DNA of 64,000 bases from Microbacterium schleiferi (lineage in GTDB: Bacteria; Actinomycetota; Actinomycetes; Actinomycetales; Microbacteriaceae). Numbering within the stretch: position 1 is the stretch's first letter; each line of letters opens with the position of its first letter. A model generated the notes under the pieces. It had not been told where the DNA came from, made no database searches, and saw only the letters and a program-made list of their open reading frames with translations. The stretch spans positions 26,864-90,863 of the forward strand of contig NZ_JAJGNI010000011.1 in assembly GCF_020781975.1 (NCBI RefSeq), in the 5' to 3' direction. A program made the position numbers and the translations under genes. Of this stretch, positions 54,688-64,000 are shown piece by piece.

Positions 54688-56499
54688 TCAGCCGATCAGG
54701 CTCGGCTGGAGATCGCGGAGGGTGCGGCCGTGGGTCATCCGCGAGACGCCGATCGCCGCGAGCGCGAGTCCACCCAGGAGCCACAGGCTCAGGATGCCGA
54801 GGTCAGTGCCGACGCGGGCAATGTCGCCGCCGTACATGAGCTGGCGCATCCCGTCGACGACGTAGCCCATTGGCAGGATGTGGTGCAGCCAGGTCAGCGG
54901 CTCGGGCAGCGTCTGCCAGGGGAAGGTTCCGCCGGCCGTCACGAGCTGCAGCACCATGAGGACGAGCCCCAGGAACTGGCCGACCGATCCGAGCCAGACG
55001 TTCAGGGCCAGGATGATCGCAGCGTAGGTGAGTGAGGCGAACACCATCACGCCGAGGGTCGCCAGCGGATGCGAGAACGTGAAGCCGAGGGCAGCAGCGA
55101 GGATGCCGAACAGGGCGAGCATCTGCAGTCCGCCGAGAAGGCCCGGCGTGAGCCATCCGGCGAGGGTCACCCGGACCGGGGAGTGCAGGGCGGTCACTGC
55201 GCGACGCGAGATGGGCTTCACGATCAGGAAGAGCGCATAGATGCCGATCCATCCGGCAAGGGCTGCGAAAAACGGGGCCAGGCCCGCGCCGTAATCCCCC
55301 GCCGAGGCGACCTTGCCGGTCTCCACCGCAACCGGATCGGCGATCGTCTGCGCTTGCGCGTCGCGAAGCGCAGCATCCGAATCGGGGATCTGCGCGACCC
55401 CCGAGGCAAGGCCGTCGCGCAGCGACGCCGCCCCCTGGTCGATCTGCGTCAGTCCCTCCGCCAGGGTTCGGGATGCGGCATCCAGCTGTGCCCCACCGGC
55501 GGCGGCATCCTGAAGCCCGCCGGAGAGCTGCTGTGCGCCGGCGGCGACTTGCGCGGCGCCGGCGGCGAGAGCATCGACGGATGACACAGCGCTCTGGACC
55601 CGCGCGTTGGCGTTCTGCACAGCCCCGGCAAGCGGATCGAGGCGGGCGAGCACCGCGTCGATCTGGTCGGGCGTCAGCCCCTCGGCGGTGAGGGCGTCAA
55701 TGATGTCCTGGCGAACCGTCGGGAGCTCGTTGACAGCCTGCTGGCTGGCGGCGCTGGCCTGGTCGGCGTAGCCCGCCAGCGTTGCGGTGCCGTCGGAGAC
55801 CTGAGCTGCCCCGGCTGCCAGCTGCGGAGCAGCCTGCGCAAGCTGTGTGACACCGGACGAGAGCTGCGCAGCGCCGTCGGCCAGGCGAGCGGAGCCGTCG
55901 GATGCCTGATTCGTGCCGTCGGTGAGCTGGGTCGCGCCGGTGACGGCATCCTCGAGACTCGAGCGGATGTCGGCGATCCCCGAAAGCAAGCGCGACGCTG
56001 CTTCCTGTCCGACAAGTTGCGCCACTGACGCACGAATCTTCTCGATCGCCTGGTCGCCGATCGTTGAGGCGAGGTAGTTGTTGGCGTCGTTGGTCTCCAG
56101 CGACAGGGTGGCCTGGTGGGGGTCACTACCCGAGATCGATACGAGTGCTGTCGAGAAGTCAGCCGGAATCGTGACCGTGAAGTCCACCGATCCCTGTTCG
56201 AGGGCGTTCGCGGCGGCATCCGCGTCGAGCGCGCGCCAATCGAAGCTGCCGTCGGAGAGAAGGCTCCCCGCGACCTCGTCACCGTAGTTCACCGGCAAGC
56301 CGTCGTTCTCAGCCCCGGTGTCGAGGTTCACCAGGGCAACCGGAACCTCGCTCAGTCTGCCGTAGGGGTCCTGATTCGCCCACAGATAGACGCCGCCGTA
56401 AAGCACGGGGACCAGCATGAGCGCCAGGAGGGCGATGATCGACATGCGCGTCGCGGTCAGGCGCCGAAACTCGGCGGCGATCATGGCGGGGACCTTCAT
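54688..56499 (-). CDS. YhgE/Pip family membrane protein (ABC-2 permease-like)
   Basis: The 603-residue protein has a first helix at about 18-40, then an outside region (VPVALVNLDTGAENDGLPVNYGDEV, typical of YhgE) and a long stretch of repeats with the form LxxGAxQLxxG (about 180-370), likely a coiled stalk. Five or six C-terminal helices (about 405-595) resemble ABC-2 permeases. Family members include the phage receptors Pip and YueB. It overlaps the degenerate ABC ATPase gene by 4 bp. Confidence 0.9.
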   Translation of the reverse strand: MKVPAMIAAEFRRLTATRMSIIALLALMLVPVLYGGVYLWANQDPYGRLSEVPVALVNLDTGAENDGLPVNYGDEVAGSLLSDGSFDWRALDADAAANALEQGSVDFTVTIPADFSTALVSISGSDPHQATLSLETNDANNYLASTIGDQAIEKIRASVAQLVGQEAASRLLSGIADIRSSLEDAVTGATQLTDGTNQASDGSARLADGAAQLSSGVTQLAQAAPQLAAGAAQVSDGTATLAGYADQASAASQQAVNELPTVRQDIIDALTAEGLTPDQIDAVLARLDPLAGAVQNANARVQSAVSSVDALAAGAAQVAAGAQQLSGGLQDAAAGGAQLDAASRTLAEGLTQIDQGAASLRDGLASGVAQIPDSDAALRDAQAQTIADPVAVETGKVASAGDYGAGLAPFFAALAGWIGIYALFLIVKPISRRAVTALHSPVRVTLAGWLTPGLLGGLQMLALFGILAAALGFTFSHPLATLGVMVFASLTYAAIILALNVWLGSVGQFLGLVLMVLQLVTAGGTFPWQTLPEPLTWLHHILPMGYVVDGMRQLMYGGDIARVGTDLGILSLWLLGGLALAAIGVSRMTHGRTLRDLQPSLIG

Positions 56500-57146
56500 G
56501 CTCGATCCTCCTCGGGGAGCGCGCTCTCGTCCGGTGGGCCGAGCTCGGCACGTGGAGCGATGTCAGCAAGCACCGCCCCCGAGGCCGCGCCGGCGATCAC
56601 CAGAACGCTTATGCCGCGATCGGCAAAGCCCACGGCGATCTGCCACCACCGCTGCGGGTGACCACCGTGACGATCGGGCGAAACGACGACGAGACCCTCC
56701 ACCCCCGGCCGGAGAACTGCGAGTTCCATCAGCAGCCGGAGGCGGGCAGCGGGTGCCACATCGGCGATCGGCAGACGCGAGAGCGCAGCGGCGTCGTGGG
56801 CGACCAGCCACTGCTTCACCGCGCGAGGCGAAGCTGGATGACCCGCGAACATGAGTTCCTCCGCGACGATGCCCCATACGGTGACGTTGGGTGCGGGATC
56901 GCTGACATCCGGCGCGTCGACGAGGGCTACTCGTCGGCGCAGCGCGCCACGGTCCGAAACCCCGTCGATCCGGACGGTGCCGGTGTCGGGTGTCATCCTG
57001 CCCGCCGCGATCAGACCGAGAACGGTGGGACGCTGTTCGGTCTCGGCGACGGCGAGTCGGGCGACACCATTGCCGTAGCCGAGACTCGTGTGCGGGAGCG
57101 CGATCCCGCGCCGGCCCTTGCTGACGTCCGAGAGTTCAACGTGCAT
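56496..57146 (-). CDS. Degenerate ABC transporter ATP-binding protein
   Basis: The 216-residue protein keeps the outline of an ABC nucleotide-binding domain (IELSDVSKG-like start, GLIAAGRMTPDTGTVRIDG) but Walker A (34-42) reads AETEQRPTV with no GKS/T, the Q-loop Gln is absent (VALVDAPDV), LSGGQ is replaced by VAPAA (130-134), and Walker B ends SPD (156-158) instead of DEP. It should not hydrolyse ATP. The reading frame is intact and overlaps both neighbours, so it is kept, presumably as a structural partner of the YhgE permease. Confidence 0.82.
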   Translation of the reverse strand: MHVELSDVSKGRRGIALPHTSLGYGNGVARLAVAETEQRPTVLGLIAAGRMTPDTGTVRIDGVSDRGALRRRVALVDAPDVSDPAPNVTVWGIVAEELMFAGHPASPRAVKQWLVAHDAAALSRLPIADVAPAARLRLLMELAVLRPGVEGLVVVSPDRHGGHPQRWWQIAVGFADRGISVLVIAGAASGAVLADIAPRAELGPPDESALPEEDRA

Positions 57147-57765
57147 CGGGAGCCTCTCCCTTGTCTACGTTCGACAGCCGGGCATCGACATCCTGCCAAG
57201 ACAGCCCGGCAATGCTGAGCACCGCACGCACTGCCAGCTGAGCCGTGGCCTCGGCATCCTGTTCGTCCCAGCGCACGATGAGTGTGCGCGCTGTCTCCTC
57301 GATCAAGCGGGTGAGGGTGGCGGCGCTGATGTCGCGCCGCATCCGGCCCGTCCGCTGGCCTGACTCGACGATCGCCGCGAGCCGCGCCCGCACGGGAGCG
57401 AGGGATGCCGCGGTCAGCGTCAGGTAGCGCTCTTCGAGCGCGATCGCCGCGGACGCGTGAACAAGGGAGGCCTCATGCCAGAGTCGGGTGGTCAGCTCGG
57501 TCAGCTCAGCCAACGGTTCTGAGGCGGAGACGCCGAGAGCTATCGCGTTGAATCGCTCTGCACCGCGCTCGATGACTGCGCGCACAAGTGCATCGCGATC
57601 GGCGAAGTGCCCATAGAGCGCGCGGCGCGTGAGGCCTGCGGCCCGGGCGATCGTGGCCAGCGAAGCTCGCGGATCGCGGGCGATCTCACGCTGCGCGCAA
57701 GAGAGGAGCTCGTCGCGGTTGCGCACGGCGTCCCGGCGCGATGGGCGCACAGCAGTCTCGGGCAT
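57136..57765 (-). CDS. TetR-family transcriptional regulator
   Basis: The 209-residue protein has an N-terminal HTH (SLATIARAAGLTRRALYGHFADRDALV, about 35-62) and an all-helical ligand-binding domain. ATG at 57765 was chosen. It is the first gene of a three-gene operon (11-bp overlap with the ABC-like gene), and a perfect inverted repeat stands 16 bp ahead of it. Confidence 0.92.
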   Translation of the reverse strand: MPETAVRPSRRDAVRNRDELLSCAQREIARDPRASLATIARAAGLTRRALYGHFADRDALVRAVIERGAERFNAIALGVSASEPLAELTELTTRLWHEASLVHASAAIALEERYLTLTAASLAPVRARLAAIVESGQRTGRMRRDISAATLTRLIEETARTLIVRWDEQDAEATAQLAVRAVLSIAGLSWQDVDARLSNVDKGEAPDAR

Positions 57766-57781
57766 GCATCGATGATCGCAG

Positions 57782-57805
57782 AAAGTGCACACTCATGTGC
57801 ACTTT
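57782..57805. promoter_or_regulatory. TetR operator of the YhgE operon
   Basis: AAAGTGCACA and TGTGCACTTT (57782-57791, 57796-57805) are a perfect 10-bp inverted repeat around CTCA. Its position just upstream of tetR suggests autoregulation of tetR-ABC-yhgE. Confidence 0.8.
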
Positions 57806-57842
57806 TATCGGCGAATGCTCAGCCGTCGCCGGTCGGCACCAC

Positions 57843-59291
<1,449 letters not shown>

Positions 59292-59293
59292 TC

Positions 59294-59299
59294 AGTCTA
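59294..59299 (-). promoter_or_regulatory. Putative -10 of argG overlapping the Pr6Pr stop codon
   Basis: TAGACT on the minus strand begins with the TAG stop of the upstream gene and lies 8 bases before the argG ATG, so the argG leader would be at most a few bases. Confidence 0.4.
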
Positions 59300-60010
59300 C
59301 TGAGCGGTGCCGGCCGCCTTCACGCGGGCAGCGCCGCGACGACGACCGACCCAGATCACCCCGGCTGCAAGCACCAGGATGCCGGCCGCGATGCCGACGA
59401 CGTAGAGGGCGACTCCGCCGTACCCCCACGGCTGGAGGTTGGGATTCAGGAACGGGTAGGGATACCACCACGGGTTGCCGGTGCGGAAGTCGGTGACGAG
59501 CGGTCCGCGCACGAGGGTGTAGATCACCCACACGATCGGGAAGGCAATGATCGTCCAGAGCGCACGCCAGGGAAGGCGACGTCGGAGTGGGCCGAAGAAC
59601 ACGTCCAGCAGGATGAACAGGGGAGCCCAGACGTGCAGGATCTCGTTCGACCACGGAACTGTGGATCCCTGGGGAAGCGGGACGTTGCGCAGCAGCGCGT
59701 TGTAGACGATCCCGGTGATGAGCATGTAGGTCGACACTGCTGCGAGGAGCGTGGCAAACCAGGCGGGATCGACGCGGCTCCCGCGCCAGATCAGGATCGC
59801 GCCGGTCGTCAGAGCGATCGCCGCGCCCAGGTTTGAGAGGATCGTGAAGAAGCTGAAGAAGTCGACGGCGGTCAGGACCAGAGGCCAACCGTTGCTGGCG
59901 GAGATGCTCAGGGTGCGCACCAGCTGGCCGACGATTGCCGCCACGCCGGCGGCAGCTGCGAGCAGTCGCAACGCCGCCCACGCGTTGGCCCAGGCCCGTG
60001 ATCTCAGCAT
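59297..60010 (-). CDS. Pr6Pr family membrane protein
   Basis: The 237-residue protein has six hydrophobic helices and the family features [24 protein letters not shown] and [23 protein letters not shown]. This FAR-17a/AIG1-like family has no firm bacterial function; eukaryotic relatives hydrolyse fatty acid esters of hydroxy fatty acids. The ATG at 60010 is divergent from purA, and argG follows 11 bp after the stop. Confidence 0.85.
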   Translation of the reverse strand: MLRSRAWANAWAALRLLAAAAGVAAIVGQLVRTLSISASNGWPLVLTAVDFFSFFTILSNLGAAIALTTGAILIWRGSRVDPAWFATLLAAVSTYMLITGIVYNALLRNVPLPQGSTVPWSNEILHVWAPLFILLDVFFGPLRRRLPWRALWTIIAFPIVWVIYTLVRGPLVTDFRTGNPWWYPYPFLNPNLQPWGYGGVALYVVGIAAGILVLAAGVIWVGRRRGAARVKAAGTAQ

Positions 60011-60070
60011 GCGCTCACGATATCCAGCGGGAGCGCGAAAGCCTTCTCGGGCCGGGACGCGACGCGCCGA

Positions 60071-60076
60071 TAGACT
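60071..60076 (+). promoter_or_regulatory. Putative -10 of purA
   Basis: TAGACT lies 37 bp before the purA ATG; GGGGGAAT near 60101 can serve as ribosome-binding site. Confidence 0.45.
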
Positions 60077-60113
60077 CGAGACCTACCAGCTCGTCACCCC
60101 GGGGGAATTCGTC

Positions 60114-61400
60114 ATGCCAGGCATCGTGATCGTCGGAGTGCAGTGGGGCGACGAAGGTAAGGGCAAAGCCACCGATCTGCTCGGTGAACGCACCGACTGG
60201 GTCGTCAAGTTCAACGGCGGCAACAACGCCGGTCACACCGTTGTGATCGGCGATGAGAAGTATGCCCTGCACTTGCTGCCCTCGGGCATCCTCTCGCCGG
60301 GAGTGAACGCGGTCATCGGCAACGGAGTCGTGGTCGACCTCGAGGTCCTCTTCGGCGAGCTCGAGGCGCTGCGCGCTCGGGGCATCGACACGTCGCGATT
60401 GAAGATCAGCTCCGCGGCACACGTCATCACGCAGTATCACCGCACGCTCGACAAGGTCACCGAGCGCTTCCTCGGCAAGCGCCAGATCGGAACGACGGGG
60501 CGCGGCATCGGGCCGGCGTACGCCGACAAGATCAACCGTGTCGGCATCCGGATGCAGGACCTGTTCGACGAGAAGATCCTGCGGCAGAAGGTCGAGGGCG
60601 CCCTCGAGCAGAAGAACCACCTGCTCGTGAAGGTCTACAACCGTCGCGCGATCGAGGTCGACGAGATCGTCGAGGACCTGCTCTCGTACACCGAACGGCT
60701 TCGCCCGATGGTGACCGACACCTCGCTCCTGCTCAACGACGCGCTCGACAAGGGCGAACTCGTCGTGTTCGAGGGCGGCCAGGCCACCATGCTCGATGTC
60801 GACCACGGCACCTACCCATTCGTCACGTCTTCGTCGGCTACCGCGGGCGGTGCCGCGACAGGATCCGGCGTCGGCCCCAATCGCCTCGACCGGATCGTCG
60901 GCATCGTCAAGGCCTACACGACGCGCGTCGGCTCCGGCCCCTTCCCGACGGAGCTCTTCGACGAGCAGGGCGAGTGGATCCGTCAGCGTGGGTTCGAGTT
61001 CGGGACCACGACCGGGCGCCCGCGGCGGGTCGGGTGGTACGACGCGCCCATCACCAGGTACGCCACGCGTATCAACGGCATCACCGACCTGGTGCTCACC
61101 AAACTCGACATCCTGACCGGGCTCGAGCAGATCCCCGTGTGCGTCGCGTACGAAGTCGACGGGCGCCGCTTCGACGACGTGCCCGACAATCAGTCGGACT
61201 TCCACCACGCGCGCCCGATCCTGGAGTACCTGCCCGGCTGGAGCGAGGACATCTCCGGGGCGCGAACGTTCGAGGACCTACCGCTGGAAGCTCAGGACTA
61301 CGTCCTCGCCCTCGAGGAGATGAGCGGCACCCGCATCTCGGTGATCGGTGTCGGACCCGGCCGGGATGCCGTCATCGTGCGCCACGACCTGGTCGACTGA
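60114..61400 (+). CDS. purA: Adenylosuccinate synthetase
   Basis: The 428-residue GTP-dependent enzyme makes adenylosuccinate from IMP and aspartate. The P-loop GDEGKGK is at 12-18 with catalytic Asp13 and His41 (NNAGHTV); [11 protein letters not shown] and the C-terminal guanine-binding region are present. ATG at 60114 is the family start ([15 protein letters not shown]). The length is normal. Confidence 0.97.
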   Translation: MPGIVIVGVQWGDEGKGKATDLLGERTDWVVKFNGGNNAGHTVVIGDEKYALHLLPSGILSPGVNAVIGNGVVVDLEVLFGELEALRARGIDTSRLKISSAAHVITQYHRTLDKVTERFLGKRQIGTTGRGIGPAYADKINRVGIRMQDLFDEKILRQKVEGALEQKNHLLVKVYNRRAIEVDEIVEDLLSYTERLRPMVTDTSLLLNDALDKGELVVFEGGQATMLDVDHGTYPFVTSSSATAGGAATGSGVGPNRLDRIVGIVKAYTTRVGSGPFPTELFDEQGEWIRQRGFEFGTTTGRPRRVGWYDAPITRYATRINGITDLVLTKLDILTGLEQIPVCVAYEVDGRRFDDVPDNQSDFHHARPILEYLPGWSEDISGARTFEDLPLEAQDYVLALEEMSGTRISVIGVGPGRDAVIVRHDLVD

Positions 61401-61412
61401 GCTCTCTCACCC

Positions 61413-62438
61413 ATGCGTTTTCTTGTAGGCGGCTACACGGCCGACATGGAGGGCACTGCCGAGGGGATCGGCCTGCTCGCCGCCGGCGACGCCGACTCGA
61501 CGACGGGCGGCGTGCTGAGCTGGCGCGGCACCCTGGCCTCGGCCCCGTCGCCGTCCTGGGTGGCGAAGCATCCGACCCTCGATGTGGTGTACGCGACCCT
61601 CGAAGGCTCGGGAGCAGTCCAGGCCTTCCAGGAGCGGGGACCCGACCAGTGGGACGCTCTCGGGCAGCCAACCCCTGTCGGCGCCGCGCCGTGCCACATT
61701 CTCGCCGGTCGTGAGCGGCTCTTCGTCGCCTGTTGGGGAGACGGCCAGGTCGTGCAGCTCGAGCTGGACACTGACGGCGGCATCCACGGTTCTGCGACGG
61801 CGGATGCGGCATCCGATCCATACGCGGGGTTCGACCAGGAGCCGCGGGTCTCGCACGCCCATCAGTCGATCGTCGTGAGCCCCGGTGTCGTCGCTACGAC
61901 GGACATGGGGTTCGACCTCGTCAGGTTTTGGCAGACGGGATCTCGTGCGCCACGGCTCGTACAGGAGGTGACGCTGCCCCGCGGCTCCGGGCCGCGGCAC
62001 GGCATCCTGCACCCGAGCGGCCACCTGTACATCGTCGCCGAGCTCTCGTGCGAACTGTTCGTGCTGGCCCCGGACGACACCGGAACGTGGCATCTGGTCG
62101 GCGGAACGCCGCTGGGCACGGGGACCCTCGACGGTGACACTGCCGCGGAACTCGCGCGATCTGCCGACGCCACACTCCTCTATGCCGGGGTGCGGGGAAG
62201 CAACACGATCGCCGTGATGCGGGTGACCGGTGACGGCGAGACGGTCTCGCCGCTCGCGCTCGTGGAGGCCGGAGTCGACTGGCCGCGGCACCACCTGGTC
62301 GTCGGTGACGGTTTGCTCGTCGCGGGCCAGCGATCGAGCGACGTCGCGGTGTTGCCTTTCGATGCTCGCGGGATTCCGGGGCGTGCCAGGACCAGGACCG
62401 AGGTCCCTTCACCGACCTGCCTCCTGCGCCTACCGTGA
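61413..62438 (+). CDS. Lactonase family (6-phosphogluconolactonase-like) beta-propeller protein
   Basis: The 341-residue protein has repeated beta blades with family landmarks: LVGGYT start, HAHQSIVVSPGVVATTDMGFDLVRFW and GSGPRHGILHPSGHLYIVAEL. YkgB/Pgl-type members hydrolyse 6-phosphogluconolactone; others have unknown substrates. No pentose-phosphate gene adjoins it. It begins 12 bp after purA and could be read through from it. Confidence 0.85.
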   Translation: MRFLVGGYTADMEGTAEGIGLLAAGDADSTTGGVLSWRGTLASAPSPSWVAKHPTLDVVYATLEGSGAVQAFQERGPDQWDALGQPTPVGAAPCHILAGRERLFVACWGDGQVVQLELDTDGGIHGSATADAASDPYAGFDQEPRVSHAHQSIVVSPGVVATTDMGFDLVRFWQTGSRAPRLVQEVTLPRGSGPRHGILHPSGHLYIVAELSCELFVLAPDDTGTWHLVGGTPLGTGTLDGDTAAELARSADATLLYAGVRGSNTIAVMRVTGDGETVSPLALVEAGVDWPRHHLVVGDGLLVAGQRSSDVAVLPFDARGIPGRARTRTEVPSPTCLLRLP

Positions 62439-62509
62439 CAATCGCCGCAGGGGTCTAACTCCCAGCTCGCCGCCTGAGAGCGGTCACCAGTGCTTGCGCG
62501 GAGGTCGAG

Positions 62510-63178
62510 ATGCCGTCTGCCGTTGACACGGCCGTAGCCGGACGCCGAGGGAGCGTCGTCGTCTATCTGGTTGTCGCGTTCGGGTTCACGTGGCTGGTGT
62601 GGGCGCCCCTGGTGGTTGCGGCGCTGGGCTCGACCGAGCTGCCGCCGGTTCCCCTCATCTTCTTCGTCGGTTCGTTCGGTCCGCTCGCGGGCGCGGTTGC
62701 CGCCAGCGCCTTCAGTGGCGGCTGGCGAGGGGTGCGCGCGGGGGCTCTGCGCACCTTCTCGGTGCGGTTCCGCGGGGTGTGGTGGTGGTGGGCCCTAGGG
62801 ATGCCGATCGCGTACTTCCTGATCGGCTACCTCACCGCGGCCATCGTCGCAGGCGGCTGGCCCGACATGACGCAGTTCGGACTGACCGAGAAGCTTCCCG
62901 GGTGGAACGTGGCAGCCGTGGCCGTCGTGTGGATCCTCACCTTCGGGCTCGGGGAGGAAGCGGGATGGCGGGGCTGGTTGCTGCCGCACCTCGCGGAGCG
63001 TCTGTCCACGTTCTGGGCTGCGCTCACCGTCGCAGGTGTGTGGATCGTGTGGCATGCGCCGGCTTTCGTCTTCAACCCGACCTATCGCGAGATGGGCCCG
63101 GGCATCATCTGGCGCTCTCGGGAGCGCGGAGGGGCTATGCACTCACCCCGGGCTCCGAGGAAGCAGCGGGGACACTGA
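62510..63178 (+). pseudogene. CPBP family intramembrane metalloprotease, truncated at the C-terminus
   Basis: The 222-residue frame has helices and the CPBP motifs EEAGWR (Glu149, Glu150, Arg154) and WHAP (His182). After NPTYREMGPGIIW the sequence turns into a hydrophilic Arg-rich tail (about 22 residues), and the last conserved HXXXN helix is missing. A break near 63105-63135 is likely. It may still be translated, but the missing residues are part of the active site. Confidence 0.7.
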
Positions 63179-63359
63179 GCGACACGGTGCGGTCGCCTGG
63201 CCGCGGGGGCGAGTGATCCTGCATGAGCGCCGCTGCAGCGAGAGCGATGGCAGCGGCTGCGATCAGACCCACGAGGAGGTAGTGCCACCACCGCGGCCCG
63301 CTCGGTGGCGGTGCAGGTCGTCGCTCGCGCGATCGCTTGCGCCTGTGGATGCGACTCAT
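63135..63359 (-). CDS. Small basic single-helix membrane protein
   Basis: The 74-residue protein begins MSRIHRRKRSRERRPAPPP, has one helix (about 24-46) and a polar outside end. It overlaps the upstream 80-residue gene by 4 bp (ATGA), supporting a translated pair. The function is unknown. Confidence 0.55.
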   Translation of the reverse strand: MSRIHRRKRSRERRPAPPPSGPRWWHYLLVGLIAAAAIALAAAALMQDHSPPRPGDRTVSLSVPAASSEPGVSA

Positions 63360-63598
63360 GCGGCGCTCTCCTCCGGTTGTGGCGGTGTGGCGGCGGGTAG
63401 CGGGACGCGCATCGGCGGCGAGATGTGGATCTCTCGAATTCGTCCGCGTGCGGTCAGCACTGCAAGCGGTGTCCAGACCGTGACCTCGTCATGGAAGCTC
63501 TTGGCGCGCCACTCCGCCCACGCGAGCAGATGGTCGGGCTCAGCGTCGTGTGTGGAGGCATGGTCGTCGCTGCGGGTCTGGTCCGGATCATCGCGCAT
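63356..63598 (-). CDS. Small acidic protein of unknown function
   Basis: The 80-residue protein has a charged N-terminus and a central part HLLAWAEWRAKSFHDEVTVWTPLAVLTARGRIREIHISPP, ending Pro/Ala-rich. It overlaps the 74-residue gene by 4 bp. The opposite strand is also open here, so the N-terminal half is uncertain. Confidence 0.5.
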   Translation of the reverse strand: MRDDPDQTRSDDHASTHDAEPDHLLAWAEWRAKSFHDEVTVWTPLAVLTARGRIREIHISPPMRVPLPAATPPQPEESAA

Positions 63599-63613
63599 AC
63601 GCCCGGATGGCTC

Positions 63614-63928
63614 ATGGATGAGATCGTCGACCTGTCGGAACGCGGGATGCGCACGGCGTTCGAAGCTGCCGTGGAGAAGGCGTCGGCTGCGCTCGTGGTG
63701 ACGGAGCGTCCGCGATTGACGCCGCGAGAAGCTGTCGTGCTGAAGGCTCTCGAGTGCTACGGCTCGGTCTCTGACATGGCCAAGGCGTTGTCGGTGTCGC
63801 AGAGCACGGTCAAGACGCAGTTGTCAGCGATCTACCGAAAGCTCGGGGTGACCTCGCGTCACCATGCGGTTCCCGCCGCTTACCGGCTGGGGCTGCTGGA
63901 CCGGTCTGACCGCGTCCAGATGGCCTAG
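63614..63928 (+). pseudogene. LuxR-type HTH fragment
   Basis: From ATG 63614 about 104 residues end in a LuxR/GerE HTH: RLTPREAVVLKALECYGS then SDMAKALSVSQSTVKTQLSAIYRKLGVTSRHHAV. Such HTHs normally form the C-terminus of much longer regulators (MalT or LAL type). No sensor or ATPase domain precedes it, and the frame upstream overlaps the antisense 80-residue gene. A 5'-truncated remnant is the simplest reading, though a small single-domain regulator is possible. Confidence 0.6.
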
Positions 63929-64000
63929 ATGAGTGAGTCCGTTTGGTTTGGGCGGCGTGGACGCTGTTAATCGGAGGCGGAGGGTGTTAAGCCCTGCGTG
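63929..64000. other. Gene-free right edge
   Basis: The last 72 bases follow the HTH fragment. TGTTAA occurs twice (about 63965 and 63986) around GGAGGCGGAGGG. I see no gene; it might be the edge of an element continuing past the window. Confidence 0.3.

Noticed and set aside
63425..63613. N-terminal extension of the LuxR fragment
   Set aside because: It overlaps the antisense 80-residue gene that has a supported 4-bp overlap with its partner, and shows no LuxR sensor similarity.

Overview
The window is high-GC actinobacterial chromosome around the replication origin. Gene order is that of the Microbacteriaceae (probably Microbacterium): DUF6049-murJ-trxB-trxA, then parB-parA-rsmG-jag-yidC-yidD-rnpA-rpmH facing dnaA-oriC-dnaN-recF-DUF721-gyrB-gyrA-DUF3566. 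Use of FhaA/FhaB/PstP/PknA/PknB, CrgA, NucS and a class E sortase also fits Actinomycetota. The genus call is an inference from synteny and protein style, not from rRNA, which is absent here.

Region 1-12.3 kb: the N-terminal part of a methyltransferase (runs off the left edge), a cell-envelope block (DUF6049, MurJ), the thioredoxin system, the chromosome-partition block with three parS sites, and the conserved ribosome/membrane-insertion block (jag, yidC, yidD, rnpA, rpmH). Region 12.3-22.5 kb: a DnaA box upstream of dnaA, the dnaA-dnaN origin, and the replication/topology genes reading away from oriC. Region 22.5-26.1 kb is more accessory: a VIT1/CCC1 transporter, tRNA-Ile(GAT) and tRNA-Ala(TGC) without an rRNA operon, a flavin monooxygenase, a Nudix hydrolase and an unknown membrane protein.

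Region 26.2-38.9 kb: cyclophilin, rhomboid protease, crgA, sortase E, a 51-residue membrane protein and a glutamine amidotransferase, then the growth/division signalling cluster fhaA-fhaB-pstP-ftsW/rodA-pbpA-pknA-pknB on the minus strand, closed by tRNA-Leu(CAG). Region 39-45.7 kb: a lipoprotein, a rhomboid-like/DUF2156 membrane enzyme, a HAD phosphatase, nucS (actinobacterial mismatch repair) and an MFS/LacI divergent pair with a clear operator. Region 45.8-57.8 kb: the Mrp Na+/H+ antiporter operon with subunits A and B fused, a membrane-anchored penicillin-acylase-family enzyme, and a tetR-(degenerate ABC ATPase)-YhgE/Pip operon with a perfect 24-bp operator. Region 57.8-64 kb: argG, a Pr6Pr membrane protein, purA, a lactonase-type propeller protein, then a disturbed end with a truncated CPBP protease, two small overlapping genes and a LuxR-type HTH fragment.

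Most promising for follow-up: the operon pairing a YhgE/Pip permease with an ABC ATPase that has lost its catalytic motifs; the tandem DnaA-box-like repeats at 27.67 kb that share a 13-mer with oriC; parS sites placed on the start regions of parA and rsmG; a 23-bp near-perfect inverted repeat at 29.7 kb; a recurring TANNNT-N6-start promoter geometry that predicts leaderless mRNAs; and enrichment of the hexamer GGATGC/GCATCC across genes and gaps.
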